This document shows positions 46,381-55,029 of a stretch of DNA of 64,000 nt, in pieces (position 1 is the stretch's first letter; each line of letters starts with the position of its first letter). The DNA is taken from positions 62,001 to 126,000 of the forward strand of contig NZ_BLAF01000048.1 of the NCBI RefSeq assembly GCF_009687885.1, in the 5' to 3' direction. This DNA is from Acrocarpospora pleiomorpha. GTDB lineage: Bacteria; Actinomycetota; Actinomycetes; Streptosporangiales; Streptosporangiaceae. Position numbers and translations under genes: made by a program. The notes below the pieces were generated by a model. That model saw only the letters and a list, made by a program, of their open reading frames with translations, was not told the DNA's origin and did not search any database.

Positions 46381-46482
46381 GATGACCTTTCCCGGATGCC
46401 CAGCTTTTCGTGCCGAAATGACCGCTGGGGAGGTTGGGGGATGACCTCTCCCGGGCACCCGGCCGCTCGTGCCGAAATGACA
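46381..46482 (+). repeat. 59-bp-offset tandem duplication at the DUF418 start
   Basis: 46381-46423 and 46440-46482 (GATGACCT...CGTGCCGAAATGAC) are near copies. The second includes the real start codon and first 14 codons; the first has an ATG at 46382 whose frame closes quickly. Confidence 0.75.
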
Positions 46483-47469
46483 GTGGCCTCTCCCGGGCGG
46501 CCGCGTATCGCCGCGCTTGATGTGGTGCGGGGGTTCGCGCTGTGCGGGATCCTGCTGGCCAATGTCCAGCCGATAGCCAACGCCGGCGACCTCGTCGTAG
46601 CGCCTTCGATGGGCGGTTCCGATGGCTCGTGGCTGGGGCTGTTCGTCGCGCAGCGTTTCGTGCCGATCTTCTCGCTGCTGTTCGGTGTCGGGTTCTCGCT
46701 GCTGCTGGAATCCGCGGCGGAACGCGTCACCAGCCCGCGGCTGATTCTGTTGCGCCGGCTGCTGGCACTGCTCGTGATCGGACTGGCGCACCTGTTCCTG
46801 CTGTGGCAAGGCGAGATTCTGACCGCCTACGCCATCATCGGACTGCTGGTGCTGCTGCCCTCGACCTGGCTGCCCCGGTGGACCGTGGCCGCACTCGCCG
46901 CTGTGCTCATCGCGACGTCATTGATCATGGGAGGCGGCCCCCTCCTGGTGGTCGGGCTGTTCCTGCTGGGTTCGGCACTCACCCGGTACGGGGTGATCGG
47001 CCGGATGGAGAACTCAACCCGGATCCCGGCCATGCTGGGCCTGCTTCTCGCGGCGGCGGCAGTGCCTCTCGTGTGGGTGCAGTCCGGGTTATCGTTCGAC
47101 GACCCGTCCTTCAGGTTCATCTTGCCCGCGGCCGGATTGCTGCTCGCAGGGACGTACATATGCGGACTGCTAGTCCTGCTCAGAACCCCGCTCCGATCGC
47201 TACTCCAGGCGATTTTCGCACCACTGGGAAAAATGGCCCTGACCAACTACCTAACCGCCACAATCCTCGTTCTAGCGATCAGCCCCATCATCGGCGGCCT
47301 GCCCAACACCTGGCCTTCAACGACGATCGTCCTCATCGCCGGTGCCATCCTCACCATCCAGTGGCTATGGTCCACCCTCTGGCTACGCCGATACCGCCAG
47401 GGCCCGATCGAATGGCTCTGGCGCTGGGCCACCTGGGCCCACCGCCAACCGCTGCGTCATGCGCCCTGA
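46441..47469 (+). CDS. DUF418 family membrane protein
   Basis: A 342-residue polytopic protein with about ten membrane helices. It begins RIAALDVVRGFALCGILLANVQPI, the heparan-alpha-glucosaminide-acetyltransferase/DUF1624-like start, and ends in the DUF418 domain (LGKMALTNYLTATILVLAISP, TIQWLWSTLWLRRYRQGPIEWLWRWATW). The family is thought to include membrane acyltransferases or transporters, but function is unproven. GGGGAGG precedes the ATG. It contains a TTA codon near 47090. Not part of the chaperone operon, with a 243-bp gap before it. Confidence 0.88.
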   Translation: MTSPGHPAARAEMTVASPGRPRIAALDVVRGFALCGILLANVQPIANAGDLVVAPSMGGSDGSWLGLFVAQRFVPIFSLLFGVGFSLLLESAAERVTSPRLILLRRLLALLVIGLAHLFLLWQGEILTAYAIIGLLVLLPSTWLPRWTVAALAAVLIATSLIMGGGPLLVVGLFLLGSALTRYGVIGRMENSTRIPAMLGLLLAAAAVPLVWVQSGLSFDDPSFRFILPAAGLLLAGTYICGLLVLLRTPLRSLLQAIFAPLGKMALTNYLTATILVLAISPIIGGLPNTWPSTTIVLIAGAILTIQWLWSTLWLRRYRQGPIEWLWRWATWAHRQPLRHAP

Positions 47470-47665
47470 ACTGTCAGATTCGAATGTCTGACGGGTAACT
47501 GAGCGGGATCCGCCTCAATTTCTGGACGAGGTGGACGGCCATCACGTAAGGGCGGCCGCGATGATCGCTGGTTCGTGGACGAGGAACGAGCGGGCCATCT
47601 CTGGACCGGTGAAGTCCGACCCCAGGTTGACCGGGATTCTTGTCCCAGCAGAGACATGTCGGCCG

Positions 47666-50452
47666 ATGATAGGAATCGTGGATCCGGAATGGTTTGCTGC
47701 GGTTGCGGCGCTGGTGGGGGAGTCCGCGGGGGATCTGTCGCTGGAGGAGCTGGCTGTGCGGCTCGGCGATTTGGCGCGCGAGGATGAAGGCAATCTGGAG
47801 GCGCGGCGGCTGCTTGGCTGGCTGCATTGGTACCGCTATCAGGTGGGCGGCGATGAGCGGGATCGTTACGCGGCGGTTGAGATGCTGATTCGCTGTTTTG
47901 TCGCTGGTGACGAGACGTTGCCTACGCCCCTGCTGCCCGATGTGGCCGAGCGGGCCTATCTCACTGCCATGAACTGGCGCGCTCAGGCGCTTGACGATCC
48001 TGGGCGTGACATCTCCCATAGCATCCGGCTTTATCAGCGTATTCTGCGTGTCACGCCGGATGACCTTGCATGGCGGGCGATGTGGTTGTCCGAACTCGGG
48101 GTGGCGTTGCGGACGCGGTTTCAGCGCACCGGCGTACTCGGGGATCTGAATGCCGCGATCGAGGCTGGACGGGAAGCATTGCACGCCAGCCTGGCCGAGG
48201 ACAGGGGCGAGTATCTCAATGATCTCGCCAATGCGTTTCAGAGCCGTTTCGAACGCATTGGTGAAATCGCGGATCTCAACAGTGCGATCCAGCTGCTCAC
48301 GGAAGCCACGAACATCCCTGACGACATCGAATTGCCGATATATCTCAATAACCTGGGGAATGCGCTTCTGGCCCGATTCGGCCGTTCCGGAGGTGATCTC
48401 GACGAGGCGGTCCGTCATCTCGATCGGGCGTTGGCCCTCGATCAGGCTGCGCCGCCGGACCTGCCGGCGGATCTGAACGACATCATGCGCGCGCTGCTGG
48501 AATCCACGGCCAGAAACGAACCAGATCTGCGCGCGGCGATGTTGTTCAACCTGGGGAACGTGTTGCTCGCCCGCTCCAGCCGTCCCGGCGCGGAGGCGGA
48601 CCTCGACACCGCGATCGACCGGTTCGCCGAGGCCGTCCAGGCCTGCCCCGCTGACCACGAGGATCGCGCGGCCATTCTCGCCGGTCTGGGAAACGCCCTG
48701 CTCATCCGGTCCGACCTGGCCGCCGCTGTCGACATGCTCAGCCAGGCGGTCGACGCCACACCCGCCGACCATCCCGAACGCGCGGCCCGGCTCATCAACC
48801 TGGGCCGGGCCTTGCAGAGCCAGCCAGAACACCCCCGCGACGCGGTGTTCTCCGTCTACGCGGAGGCCGTGCGCACCGCCTCCGCCGCCCCGTCGGTACG
48901 GATCGAGGCGGCCCGATCCGCGGCCAGGATCGGACCACGGGCGGCGGAGCTCATGGAGACCGCCGTCCACCTGCTTCCCGAGGTGGCGCCACGCCAACTC
49001 GATCGAGAAGATCAGCAGTACGCGCTCGGCGGCTTCGCCGGACTGGCCGCCGACGCCGCCGCGCTCACCCTGGCTGACACCGGGAACTCCGAACGCGCGA
49101 GCCGTGCCCTGCACCTTCTGGAACAGGGCCGGACGATCCTGCTGAGCCAGGCGATGGACACCCGCAGCGACCTCAGCGATCTCCGGGACAGCCACCCTGA
49201 CCTGGCCACCCGGTTCGCCGAACTCCGTGACCTGCTGGACCGGACGCCCGCGACCGCCATCACCATCTCGTCCAGCGTGCCACCCGGCTCCACGACGCGG
49301 GACCGCCACGCTCTGGCCGCGGAATTCAGCGCGCTCATCGCCAGGATCCGGCGGCTGGACGGATTCGCGGGTTTCATGAGCCCGCCGTCCACGGATGAGA
49401 TCCTCGCCGAGGCCGCGTACGGGCCGGTGGTGGTGGTGAATGTCAGCACATATCGCAGTGACGCCTTGATCGTCACCACCGGCGGTGTCGTGGCGCGGGA
49501 ACTTCCCGGTCTCACGCCCGAGATCCTGGTCCGCCAGATCAACGACTTTCACGGTGCCCTGCGCGGCAACCAGGAACGGCAGCTTCAGGTGCTGGCGTGG
49601 CTTTGGGAGGTGGTGGCCGGGCCTGTCCTGTCCGTGCTCGGACTGCGTCGGGATTCCGGTGCCTGGCCTCGGCTGTGGTGGGCGCCGGGTGGGCTGCTCG
49701 GCCTGCTGCCGTTACATGCCGCGGGCCGCCAGGGCGACTCCGTTCTGGATCGGGTCGTTTCGTCGTACACGCCGACCGTACGAGGCCTGCGCTATGCCCG
49801 CGAGCAGGCGCGACGATCCGCGGGGACGCGGGCGCTGGTCGTCGCGATGCCCACCACTCCGGGCAAGCCCGGACGATTGTGGCAGGTGCCCGCGGAACGC
49901 GAGATGCTCCGCAGGCGCCTCCCGGGCGCGGTGGTGCTCAGCGAACCTCAGCCGGCCCGCCCCTGGCGGAAGAACGAGTCGGACAAGCTGCCGACCAAGG
50001 CCAACGTCCTCGATGAGCTGCCGACCTGCTCGATCGCGCACTTCGCCTGCCATGGCACCAGCGATGCCACGAATCCCTCCCGGAGCAAGCTGCTCCTGCA
50101 CGATCACGCGAGCGATCCCTTCACCGTCGCCTCGCTCGGGCCGGTGCGGCTGCGGTCGCCGCGGCTGGCGTACCTGTCGGCTTGCGAGACCGCCCTGACC
50201 AGCAACACCGAACTCGTCGACGAAGCCATCCATCTGGCCTCCGCCTTCCAGCTCGCCGGATATCCCCATGTGGTCGGCACCCTGTGGAAAGTCAACGACC
50301 GGGCCGCATTCGACATCGCCGATATGTTCTATGCCACCCTGACCGAGGGAGGCGCACCTTCGCACGCTCTCCACCACGCTGTCCGCGCCGCCCGGGAGTA
50401 CGCCCCTGACGACCCTTCCCAATGGGCCGCCCACGTGTACTCCGGCGCGTGA
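47666..50452 (+). CDS. TPR-CHAT protein (caspase-like protease)
   Basis: A protein of ~928 residues from the ATG at 47666; in-frame starts at 47531 and 47561 are possible. The first ~500 residues are helical repeats of TPR type (LNAAIEAGREALHASLAEDRGEYLNDLANAFQSRFERIG and similar). The C-terminal ~350 residues form a CHAT domain with the His-Cys dyad: HFACHGTSD (His at 50051-50053) and YLSACETALTSN (Cys at 50183-50185). CHAT proteases are caspase relatives, and in bacteria some act in anti-phage or programmed-death responses. No gasdermin-like or other obvious substrate gene adjoins. One TTA codon lies at 49712. Confidence 0.88.
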   Translation: MIGIVDPEWFAAVAALVGESAGDLSLEELAVRLGDLAREDEGNLEARRLLGWLHWYRYQVGGDERDRYAAVEMLIRCFVAGDETLPTPLLPDVAERAYLTAMNWRAQALDDPGRDISHSIRLYQRILRVTPDDLAWRAMWLSELGVALRTRFQRTGVLGDLNAAIEAGREALHASLAEDRGEYLNDLANAFQSRFERIGEIADLNSAIQLLTEATNIPDDIELPIYLNNLGNALLARFGRSGGDLDEAVRHLDRALALDQAAPPDLPADLNDIMRALLESTARNEPDLRAAMLFNLGNVLLARSSRPGAEADLDTAIDRFAEAVQACPADHEDRAAILAGLGNALLIRSDLAAAVDMLSQAVDATPADHPERAARLINLGRALQSQPEHPRDAVFSVYAEAVRTASAAPSVRIEAARSAARIGPRAAELMETAVHLLPEVAPRQLDREDQQYALGGFAGLAADAAALTLADTGNSERASRALHLLEQGRTILLSQAMDTRSDLSDLRDSHPDLATRFAELRDLLDRTPATAITISSSVPPGSTTRDRHALAAEFSALIARIRRLDGFAGFMSPPSTDEILAEAAYGPVVVVNVSTYRSDALIVTTGGVVARELPGLTPEILVRQINDFHGALRGNQERQLQVLAWLWEVVAGPVLSVLGLRRDSGAWPRLWWAPGGLLGLLPLHAAGRQGDSVLDRVVSSYTPTVRGLRYAREQARRSAGTRALVVAMPTTPGKPGRLWQVPAEREMLRRRLPGAVVLSEPQPARPWRKNESDKLPTKANVLDELPTCSIAHFACHGTSDATNPSRSKLLLHDHASDPFTVASLGPVRLRSPRLAYLSACETALTSNTELVDEAIHLASAFQLAGYPHVVGTLWKVNDRAAFDIADMFYATLTEGGAPSHALHHAVRAAREYAPDDPSQWAAHVYSGA

Positions 50453-50456
50453 CCGG

Positions 50457-51506
50457 TTACCTGCGGGAGTCGACGGGGACGCGGCGGGCGGGCAGGTCGA
50501 ACAGCCACGTTGCCCGGGCGGCCTTCAGGCCGTACTCGATGAGCAGGCAGGTCGCCACGAGCAGTGCTGTCACGATGAGCGGGTATGTGGCGGCGAGTAC
50601 GGTCTGGGCGGCTGGGCTCGCGTGGGAGAGCGGGGCGGCCACGGCCATGTGCAGCAGGGCCAGGATCGGCATGTGGATGACGTAGATCGGGAGTGTGCGG
50701 CGGCCGAGCCAGGACAGTGCGGCGCCGATGTGGGTCCAGCGGGCTACCAGGGGGGCGGCGCTGAGGCCGAAGACGGTTGCGATCAGGGAGACTGCGGTCC
50801 AGATTGTGGGGGTTTGCTGGGTGGCGGTGGCGGCCATCGCCAGCAGTGCGATCGCGTACACCGCGCCTGTCACGCCGGCTCGGCGCCAGGTGGTGGTCTG
50901 GGTCAGGCGTTCGATGTGCGGGCGCAGGTGCAGGCCGAGTAGGAAGAACACGAAGTTCTGGAGGAGTGAGCCGCGGTTGCCGGGGGTGGCGATCAGGTCG
51001 GCGGCGGCCACGACCGCCAGCAGGGCGGCGGCGCCGAGCAGGATCGGCACCGGTACCCGGTGGAGGGCCTTGGCGGCGACGAAGTAGAGCGCGAGTGCGT
51101 AGAGGTACCACAGGTTGGGCGGGGTGATCGTGAGCTGTTCGACGAACTGGCCGAGGCTGCGGGCGCTGAGGGTGTCGAAGCTGGGGGCGAACCACAGGAT
51201 CGCGGTGTGGATGAGCATCCAGATCAGGTAGAGGTAGAAGAACTTGGCGACGCGGGAGCGTACGACCACCCGCCAGGGGCGGTGGTAGGCGCTGACGGCG
51301 AACATGCCGGAGATGGTGAAGAACAGCGGCATCCGCAGGGTCATCAGCTGGTCGCCGAAGAATCCCCACATGGCCGGGATCGCCCCGCCGGCCTGCCAGT
51401 CCACCCGCAGGTAGTGCTTGTTGACCGTGTGCCAGAGCACGACCAACAGGATGCAGACGCCCTTCGCGACATCCGCCCATACCGCCCGGGGGTTCTCCAT
51501 CTCCAT
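50457..51506 (-). CDS. acyltransferase family 3 membrane protein
   Basis: A 349-residue integral membrane acyltransferase with ~10 helices: WADVAKGVCILLVVLWHTVNKHYL at the start, MRMPLFFTISGMFA, RSRVAKFFYLYLIWMLIH and LGRRTLPIYVIHMPILALL are hallmark segments. The first-helix His is the likely catalytic residue. Substrates are cell-wall or secreted glycans or metabolites. GAGAAGGG precedes the ATG. It is convergent, with 4 bp between stops, to the CHAT gene. Confidence 0.88.
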   Translation of the reverse strand: MEMENPRAVWADVAKGVCILLVVLWHTVNKHYLRVDWQAGGAIPAMWGFFGDQLMTLRMPLFFTISGMFAVSAYHRPWRVVVRSRVAKFFYLYLIWMLIHTAILWFAPSFDTLSARSLGQFVEQLTITPPNLWYLYALALYFVAAKALHRVPVPILLGAAALLAVVAAADLIATPGNRGSLLQNFVFFLLGLHLRPHIERLTQTTTWRRAGVTGAVYAIALLAMAATATQQTPTIWTAVSLIATVFGLSAAPLVARWTHIGAALSWLGRRTLPIYVIHMPILALLHMAVAAPLSHASPAAQTVLAATYPLIVTALLVATCLLIEYGLKAARATWLFDLPARRVPVDSRR

Positions 51507-51592
51507 CACGCCCTTCTCGGTGAGTAGGGCAACTTTGTGCTGGTACGGAGACAATGAGGATGGCGGAATCCTCAGTGTGGATAAGTACGCAT

Positions 51593-51925
51593 TTAGCCGC
51601 GTGGGGCGTACATGATGACGGCCACGCCGACCAGGCAGATCGCCGCGCCGATCATGTCCCAGCGGTCGGGGCGGAAGCCGTCCATCACGATGCCCCACAC
51701 CAGCGAACCCGCCACGAAGACCCCGCCGTAGGCGGCCAGAATGCGTCCGAAGTGGGCGTCGGGCTGAAATGTGGCCACAAATCCGTACGCGCCCAGCGCC
51801 AGGATTCCGGCCACGATCCAGGCCAGGCCGCGGTTCTCGCGCCAGCCCTGCCACACCAGCCAGGCACCACCGATCTCAAACACCGCGGCGAGGGCGAACA
51901 GGACCAGCGAGCGAATAATCGTCAT
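51593..51925 (-). CDS. YnfA/UPF0060 family membrane protein
   Basis: A 110-residue four-helix membrane protein: LVLFALAAVFEIGGAWLVWQGWRENRG, YGFVATFQPDAHFGRILAAYGGVFVAGSLVWG, DMIGAAICLVGVAVIMYAPRG. It belongs to the drug/metabolite transporter superfamily near small multidrug resistance proteins. It is the last gene of the merR operon, 23 bp after the metal-transport gene. A role in metal or toxic-cation efflux is inferred from context. Confidence 0.88.
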   Translation of the reverse strand: MTIIRSLVLFALAAVFEIGGAWLVWQGWRENRGLAWIVAGILALGAYGFVATFQPDAHFGRILAAYGGVFVAGSLVWGIVMDGFRPDRWDMIGAAICLVGVAVIMYAPRG

Positions 51926-51948
51926 GGGGCTATGTTCCCGGCGCGGGG

Positions 51949-52236
51949 TCAGCAGCCGCAGCCGCACCCGCTCGCCTGGGCTGCCCGGCGGCGTCGCAAC
52001 CACCACAGCGCGCCAGCGGTGGTCAGCAGGAGAGCGGCGGCTGCCAGCAGCCCTTGTTCCGCGATCGCCGCGCCCGCGCCGGTGAGAACCCCGGCGGCGA
52101 TCAGGATGGGAAGCGCGCAGCACGCCGCGCAGGCCAGCGCGGCCAAACTGGCGGTGATCTTGCTGCTTCTCGGGGGAGCATCAGGCACCCGCCCATGGCA
52201 CGCCGGTTTGGCTGATCGATCATGATGTGGCGTCAT
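51949..52236 (-). CDS. MerT/MerC-like small metal-transport membrane protein
   Basis: A 95-residue protein with two or three helices. ALACAACCALPILIAAGVL contains the vicinal Cys pair in helix 1 typical of mercuric transport proteins, and the C-terminus has a Cys-Gly run (SGCGCGC). Its ATG overlaps the merR stop (ATGA). Mercury uptake coupled to resistance is the usual role, but no mercuric reductase or lyase is encoded nearby, so another thiophilic metal is possible. Confidence 0.75.
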   Translation of the reverse strand: MTPHHDRSAKPACHGRVPDAPPRSSKITASLAALACAACCALPILIAAGVLTGAGAAIAEQGLLAAAALLLTTAGALWWLRRRRAAQASGCGCGC

Positions 52237-52667
52237 CGGGTCTGTTCCTCGGCGAGTTCGGCGTACGGCAAGGGGCAGTCGGCGCACGTGCAGTGGATGA
52301 GGCTGTCGCAGCGGGCGGCCACCACCTGGTTGAGCGTGTCGCGAATGGTCGCCAGGTCGGCGATCCTGCGTTCGATCTCGGCCAGCTTGGCTTTGGCGCG
52401 CTCGCGCAGGTCGGCGCTGGGATGCCCGCGGCGGCCGGCCTCCAGCAGCTCGGCCACCTCATCGAGCGTGAACCCGAGCCGCTGCGCGGCTTTGATCACC
52501 ACGAGCAGCGTGACCGTGTCGGGCGGATAGGTCCGGTGCCCGCCCGGGCTGCGCTGCGGTTTCGCGATCAGCCCGCGGCGCTCGTAGTAGCGCAGGGTCT
52601 GGACATTGACTCCGGCCCGCTCAGCGACCTGCCCGGTGCGCAGCCGCCGTTCGATCTCGTACGTCAT
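52233..52667 (-). CDS. merR: MerR family metal-responsive regulator
   Basis: A 144-residue regulator. The HTH is TGQVAERAGVNVQTLRYYERRGLIAKPQRSPGGHRTYPPDTV, followed by a dimerisation helix and a C-terminal metal loop with several Cys (RCDSLIHCTCADCPLPY), as in mercury sensors. It overlaps both neighbours by 4 bp. It should bind between the -35 and -10 boxes of the promoter at 53175-53205 and untwist it when metal is bound. Confidence 0.9.
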   Translation of the reverse strand: MTYEIERRLRTGQVAERAGVNVQTLRYYERRGLIAKPQRSPGGHRTYPPDTVTLLVVIKAAQRLGFTLDEVAELLEAGRRGHPSADLRERAKAKLAEIERRIADLATIRDTLNQVVAARCDSLIHCTCADCPLPYAELAEEQTR

Positions 52668-53137
52668 GAGGTCGCTGTGCCGAACAAGGCGGTGACCACG
52701 TCGCGCGCCTCATCCGGGGCGGTCACCGTGAAACGCACCCCGGCCGGGCCGACACTCAGGGTGAAGGTGAAGAACGAGCAGCATTCGAACTCGACCACGG
52801 CCAGCCGCGCCAACTCCACCACCGTCCGCCCGTCCCGCACGAAGGTCAAGGTGACCCCGCCGTCAGCGGCTTCCCGCCCGGTGGCCCCAGCGATCACCTG
52901 CTGCCATTCACTGAGCCGCTCCCGCATGGCCTCGGCACCGCCTCCCAGGGTGCACACGATGGCCGGCTCACCTTCCAAAGCGGGAGCCGGCGCTTTCGTC
53001 GACGTAGGATCCCCACCGCCGACCAACTCGGCACCGAGACCAAGCTGTCGCGCCGCAGCGGCAAACCGGTCACTAATCGACAGCGGCTCTACCGGTGAGC
53101 AGCAGGCGCAACCGCCGTCCTGCATCAGATTCGCCAT
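52664..53137 (-). CDS. Cys-rich protein, first gene of the merR operon
   Basis: A 157-residue soluble protein. It has a Cys cluster at the start (GGCACCSPVEPLS), then a variable region, and a second pair in ARLAVVEFECCSFFTFTLSVGPAGV. The layout suggests metal capture or transfer. I do not recognise a formal family, though proteins like it are seen beside actinobacterial merR genes. It is first after the MerR-type promoter and overlaps merR by ATGA. Confidence 0.7.
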   Translation of the reverse strand: MANLMQDGGCACCSPVEPLSISDRFAAAARQLGLGAELVGGGDPTSTKAPAPALEGEPAIVCTLGGGAEAMRERLSEWQQVIAGATGREAADGGVTLTFVRDGRTVVELARLAVVEFECCSFFTFTLSVGPAGVRFTVTAPDEARDVVTALFGTATS

Positions 53138-53174
53138 CCGTTGGCTCCAGTCTTCGTGGTCCGTCGTACTTCGA

Positions 53175-53205
53175 CCGTAAGCCTGTACCTAGGTACCGAA
53201 TTCAA
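53175..53205 (-). promoter_or_regulatory. merR: MerR-type promoter with 19-bp spacer
   Basis: On the minus strand, TTGAAT (53205-53200), 19 bp, TTACGG (53180-53175). The spacer holds the perfect palindrome GTACCTAGGTAC (53185-53196). An overlong spacer with a central dyad is the mark of MerR-activated promoters. Confidence 0.8.
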
Positions 53206-53354
53206 GCCCAACCAATGTGACCTGCATCACACCCGATGCGCCCACCGCCCATGCCCGCACGTCGATCCGGACAAGCACGCCAACTCCGCTCTGCCCCGCC
53301 TGGATCTTGCCGCTATCAAACTTCTCCGCACCACCGGTGTCGGCATTTCCCGAT

Positions 53355-53918
53355 TTATCGGCCGTTGGCAGGCTCGATGTCGATCACGACCAACATCTCG
53401 AGCCGATAATTGTCAAGGTCAGGCACATTCCAGGACTCACCTGGCCTGATCTGGTGGAACCTGAAGGTCGCATTGGTTTCGTTCACACCCAGGATGCAAC
53501 GCACCGAACTGGGCGGGTTGAGCCCGTAAACCCGCTGGCTGAACTCCAAAGCGAACGCGACACCATGCAGAAGCAGGATCCGCTGACCCTCTCCACTGAT
53601 CACCGGCGCATCATCAACAATGACAACATCAACCGGAACCAAGTCCTCCAGGTGAAAGGAACTATCGGAACACTCCCAGGCCGTGAGATCCCCAAAGAAC
53701 GATGGCGCACCCGCAGCATCTCCTGTCGAGCCTGCCCAGGTCAGAACTTCCCCACGCCGGACTATGCCACCTGCCGCAATCTCCCGAAGCCCCGCCGCGA
53801 GCCCCCCAGGCGGTACGACGCCCACCAGGCCACTCAACACCCCGAGCGTCGCCACCGCGGCATCGTTCATTCTCAGGGACAACACGCAGCCCATGATTCC
53901 AGTTGAGTGGCGGCGCAC
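53355..53918 (-). CDS. hypothetical protein with N-terminal hydrophobic segment
   Basis: A ~187-residue protein, with GTG 53918 preferred (GAGGG upstream); ATGs at 53894 and 53870 are alternatives. AAVATLGVLSGLVGVVPPGGLAAG may be a signal or anchor. The rest is beta-rich (VDVVIVDDAPVISGEGQRILLLHGVAFALEF, LEMLVVIDIEPANGR). One Cys lies in TAWECSDSS and another in VRCILG. No family is recognised. It is divergent from the lamin-tail gene. Confidence 0.55.
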   Translation of the reverse strand: MRRHSTGIMGCVLSLRMNDAAVATLGVLSGLVGVVPPGGLAAGLREIAAGGIVRRGEVLTWAGSTGDAAGAPSFFGDLTAWECSDSSFHLEDLVPVDVVIVDDAPVISGEGQRILLLHGVAFALEFSQRVYGLNPPSSVRCILGVNETNATFRFHQIRPGESWNVPDLDNYRLEMLVVIDIEPANGR

Positions 53919-54077
53919 GATGCGTACCCTCGATCGGCTGCCTTGAGCAAGCATCTGCTCGTCCGGTTGCGGGCTCACGCCGGTATTGACTAATTGTGAT
54001 GCGGACAATTCATGTCAACCTTCGCGAGGTGAAGGGCGTCTTGAGTAGCGCCCATATTGCCCTTGAAGGGAAGCACG

Positions 54078-54527
54078 TTGCGTCTCTCCTACGCCTCGCT
54101 TGCGGTTTCTCTCGTAGCGTCCGCGCTCATCGCCGCGCGGCCAGCCCATGCGGCTACGCCGGTCGTCCAGTTCATTCGGGTCTGGTACGACAGCCCGGGC
54201 AAGGACTACCGCGGCAACAGCAGCCTCAACGCCGAGTACGTGATTATCAAGAACACCACGCGCAAGGTGATCGACCTTGAGAACTGGGTTCTCCGCGATG
54301 AGACCGGCTACAAATACATCTTTGGCCCGGTCACGCTGAGAGCCGGGAAACGGCTGGTAGTCCGTACCGGCCAGGGGGAGGACACGGCCACTACCGTGTA
54401 CTGGAATCGCAAGCAGTATGTCTGGAACAACGATGGCGACACGGCGACCCTCCGCAACGCCACCGGAAAGAAGATTGACACCTGCGGGTGGACCAAACTC
54501 AAGCCCGGCTACACCAACTGCAGCTGA
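54078..54527 (+). CDS. secreted lamin-tail-domain (LTD) protein
   Basis: A ~149-residue protein. The TTG at 54078 is chosen as start because AAGGGAAG precedes it and the signal peptide (LRLSYASLAVSLVASALIAARPAHA) then begins normally. The mature part is an LTD immunoglobulin-like domain: NAEYVIIKNTTRKVIDLENWVLRDETGYKYIFGPVTLRAGKRLVVRTGQG, YVWNNDGDTATLRN, CGW. LTDs occur in extracellular nucleases and surface proteins. Here the domain stands alone with no enzyme attached. Confidence 0.85.
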   Translation: MRLSYASLAVSLVASALIAARPAHAATPVVQFIRVWYDSPGKDYRGNSSLNAEYVIIKNTTRKVIDLENWVLRDETGYKYIFGPVTLRAGKRLVVRTGQGEDTATTVYWNRKQYVWNNDGDTATLRNATGKKIDTCGWTKLKPGYTNCS

Positions 54528-54578
54528 CGATGACATCCTCCGTTCCTGGTGAGGTGTTGTTCGGCGAGCCAATGGCAG

Positions 54579-54950
54579 TCAGGTGATGAGGCAGAGGACG
54601 TTGCCCTCGGAGTCGGTGAAAGCGGCGATCCAGACCTCGGCGCCTGGTGGTCCGAAGGTGCCCTCGCCGTCGGTGAAGGTCAGCTGGGGCTCTTCCACGA
54701 TTTCCACGTTCAGGCTCTTGAGGTGGGCGATGGCGGCGTGGATGTCGGTCACGCGTAGGTAGAGGCGTGCGGAGGGGGCGGCCTTCTCGATCAGCAGGCG
54801 GGTGTTGCCCAGGTCGAAGAAGACCAAGCCTGGAGGGTCGTAGGTGGCGATGTGGCGCAGGCCGAGGATATCTCGGTAGAAGGTTGTCGCCCGGTCGAGA
54901 TCGTGGGCGCGTTGCGCGACCTGCCCGAGGGTGGATGGCTGCCCGTTCAT
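54579..54950 (-). CDS. VOC family protein (methylmalonyl-CoA epimerase/glyoxalase-like)
   Basis: A 123-residue VOC protein: LGQVAQRAHDLDRATTFYRDILGLRHIATYDPPGLVFFDLGNTRLLIE at the start and EVWIAAFTDSEGNVLCLIT at the end. Metal ligands typical of the fold are partly present. It is divergent from the MarR gene at 55030, with two repeated operator-like sites between them, so it is the likely MarR target. Confidence 0.85.
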   Translation of the reverse strand: MNGQPSTLGQVAQRAHDLDRATTFYRDILGLRHIATYDPPGLVFFDLGNTRLLIEKAAPSARLYLRVTDIHAAIAHLKSLNVEIVEEPQLTFTDGEGTFGPPGAEVWIAAFTDSEGNVLCLIT

Positions 54951-54978
54951 CACGCCTCTCTTCGCCGGCCAAACTGCG

Positions 54979-55015
54979 TAGCAATGCTATGGATATTAGA
55001 CACGTAGCAAGGCTA
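54979..55015. promoter_or_regulatory. two direct copies of a MarR operator-like site
   Basis: GTAGCAATGCTATG and GTAGCAAGGCTATG, with TAGC-N3-GCTA cores at 54979-54989 and 55005-55015, spaced 26 bp. They lie between the divergent VOC and MarR genes. Confidence 0.7.
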
Positions 55016-55029
55016 TGTAAATTGCGGTC

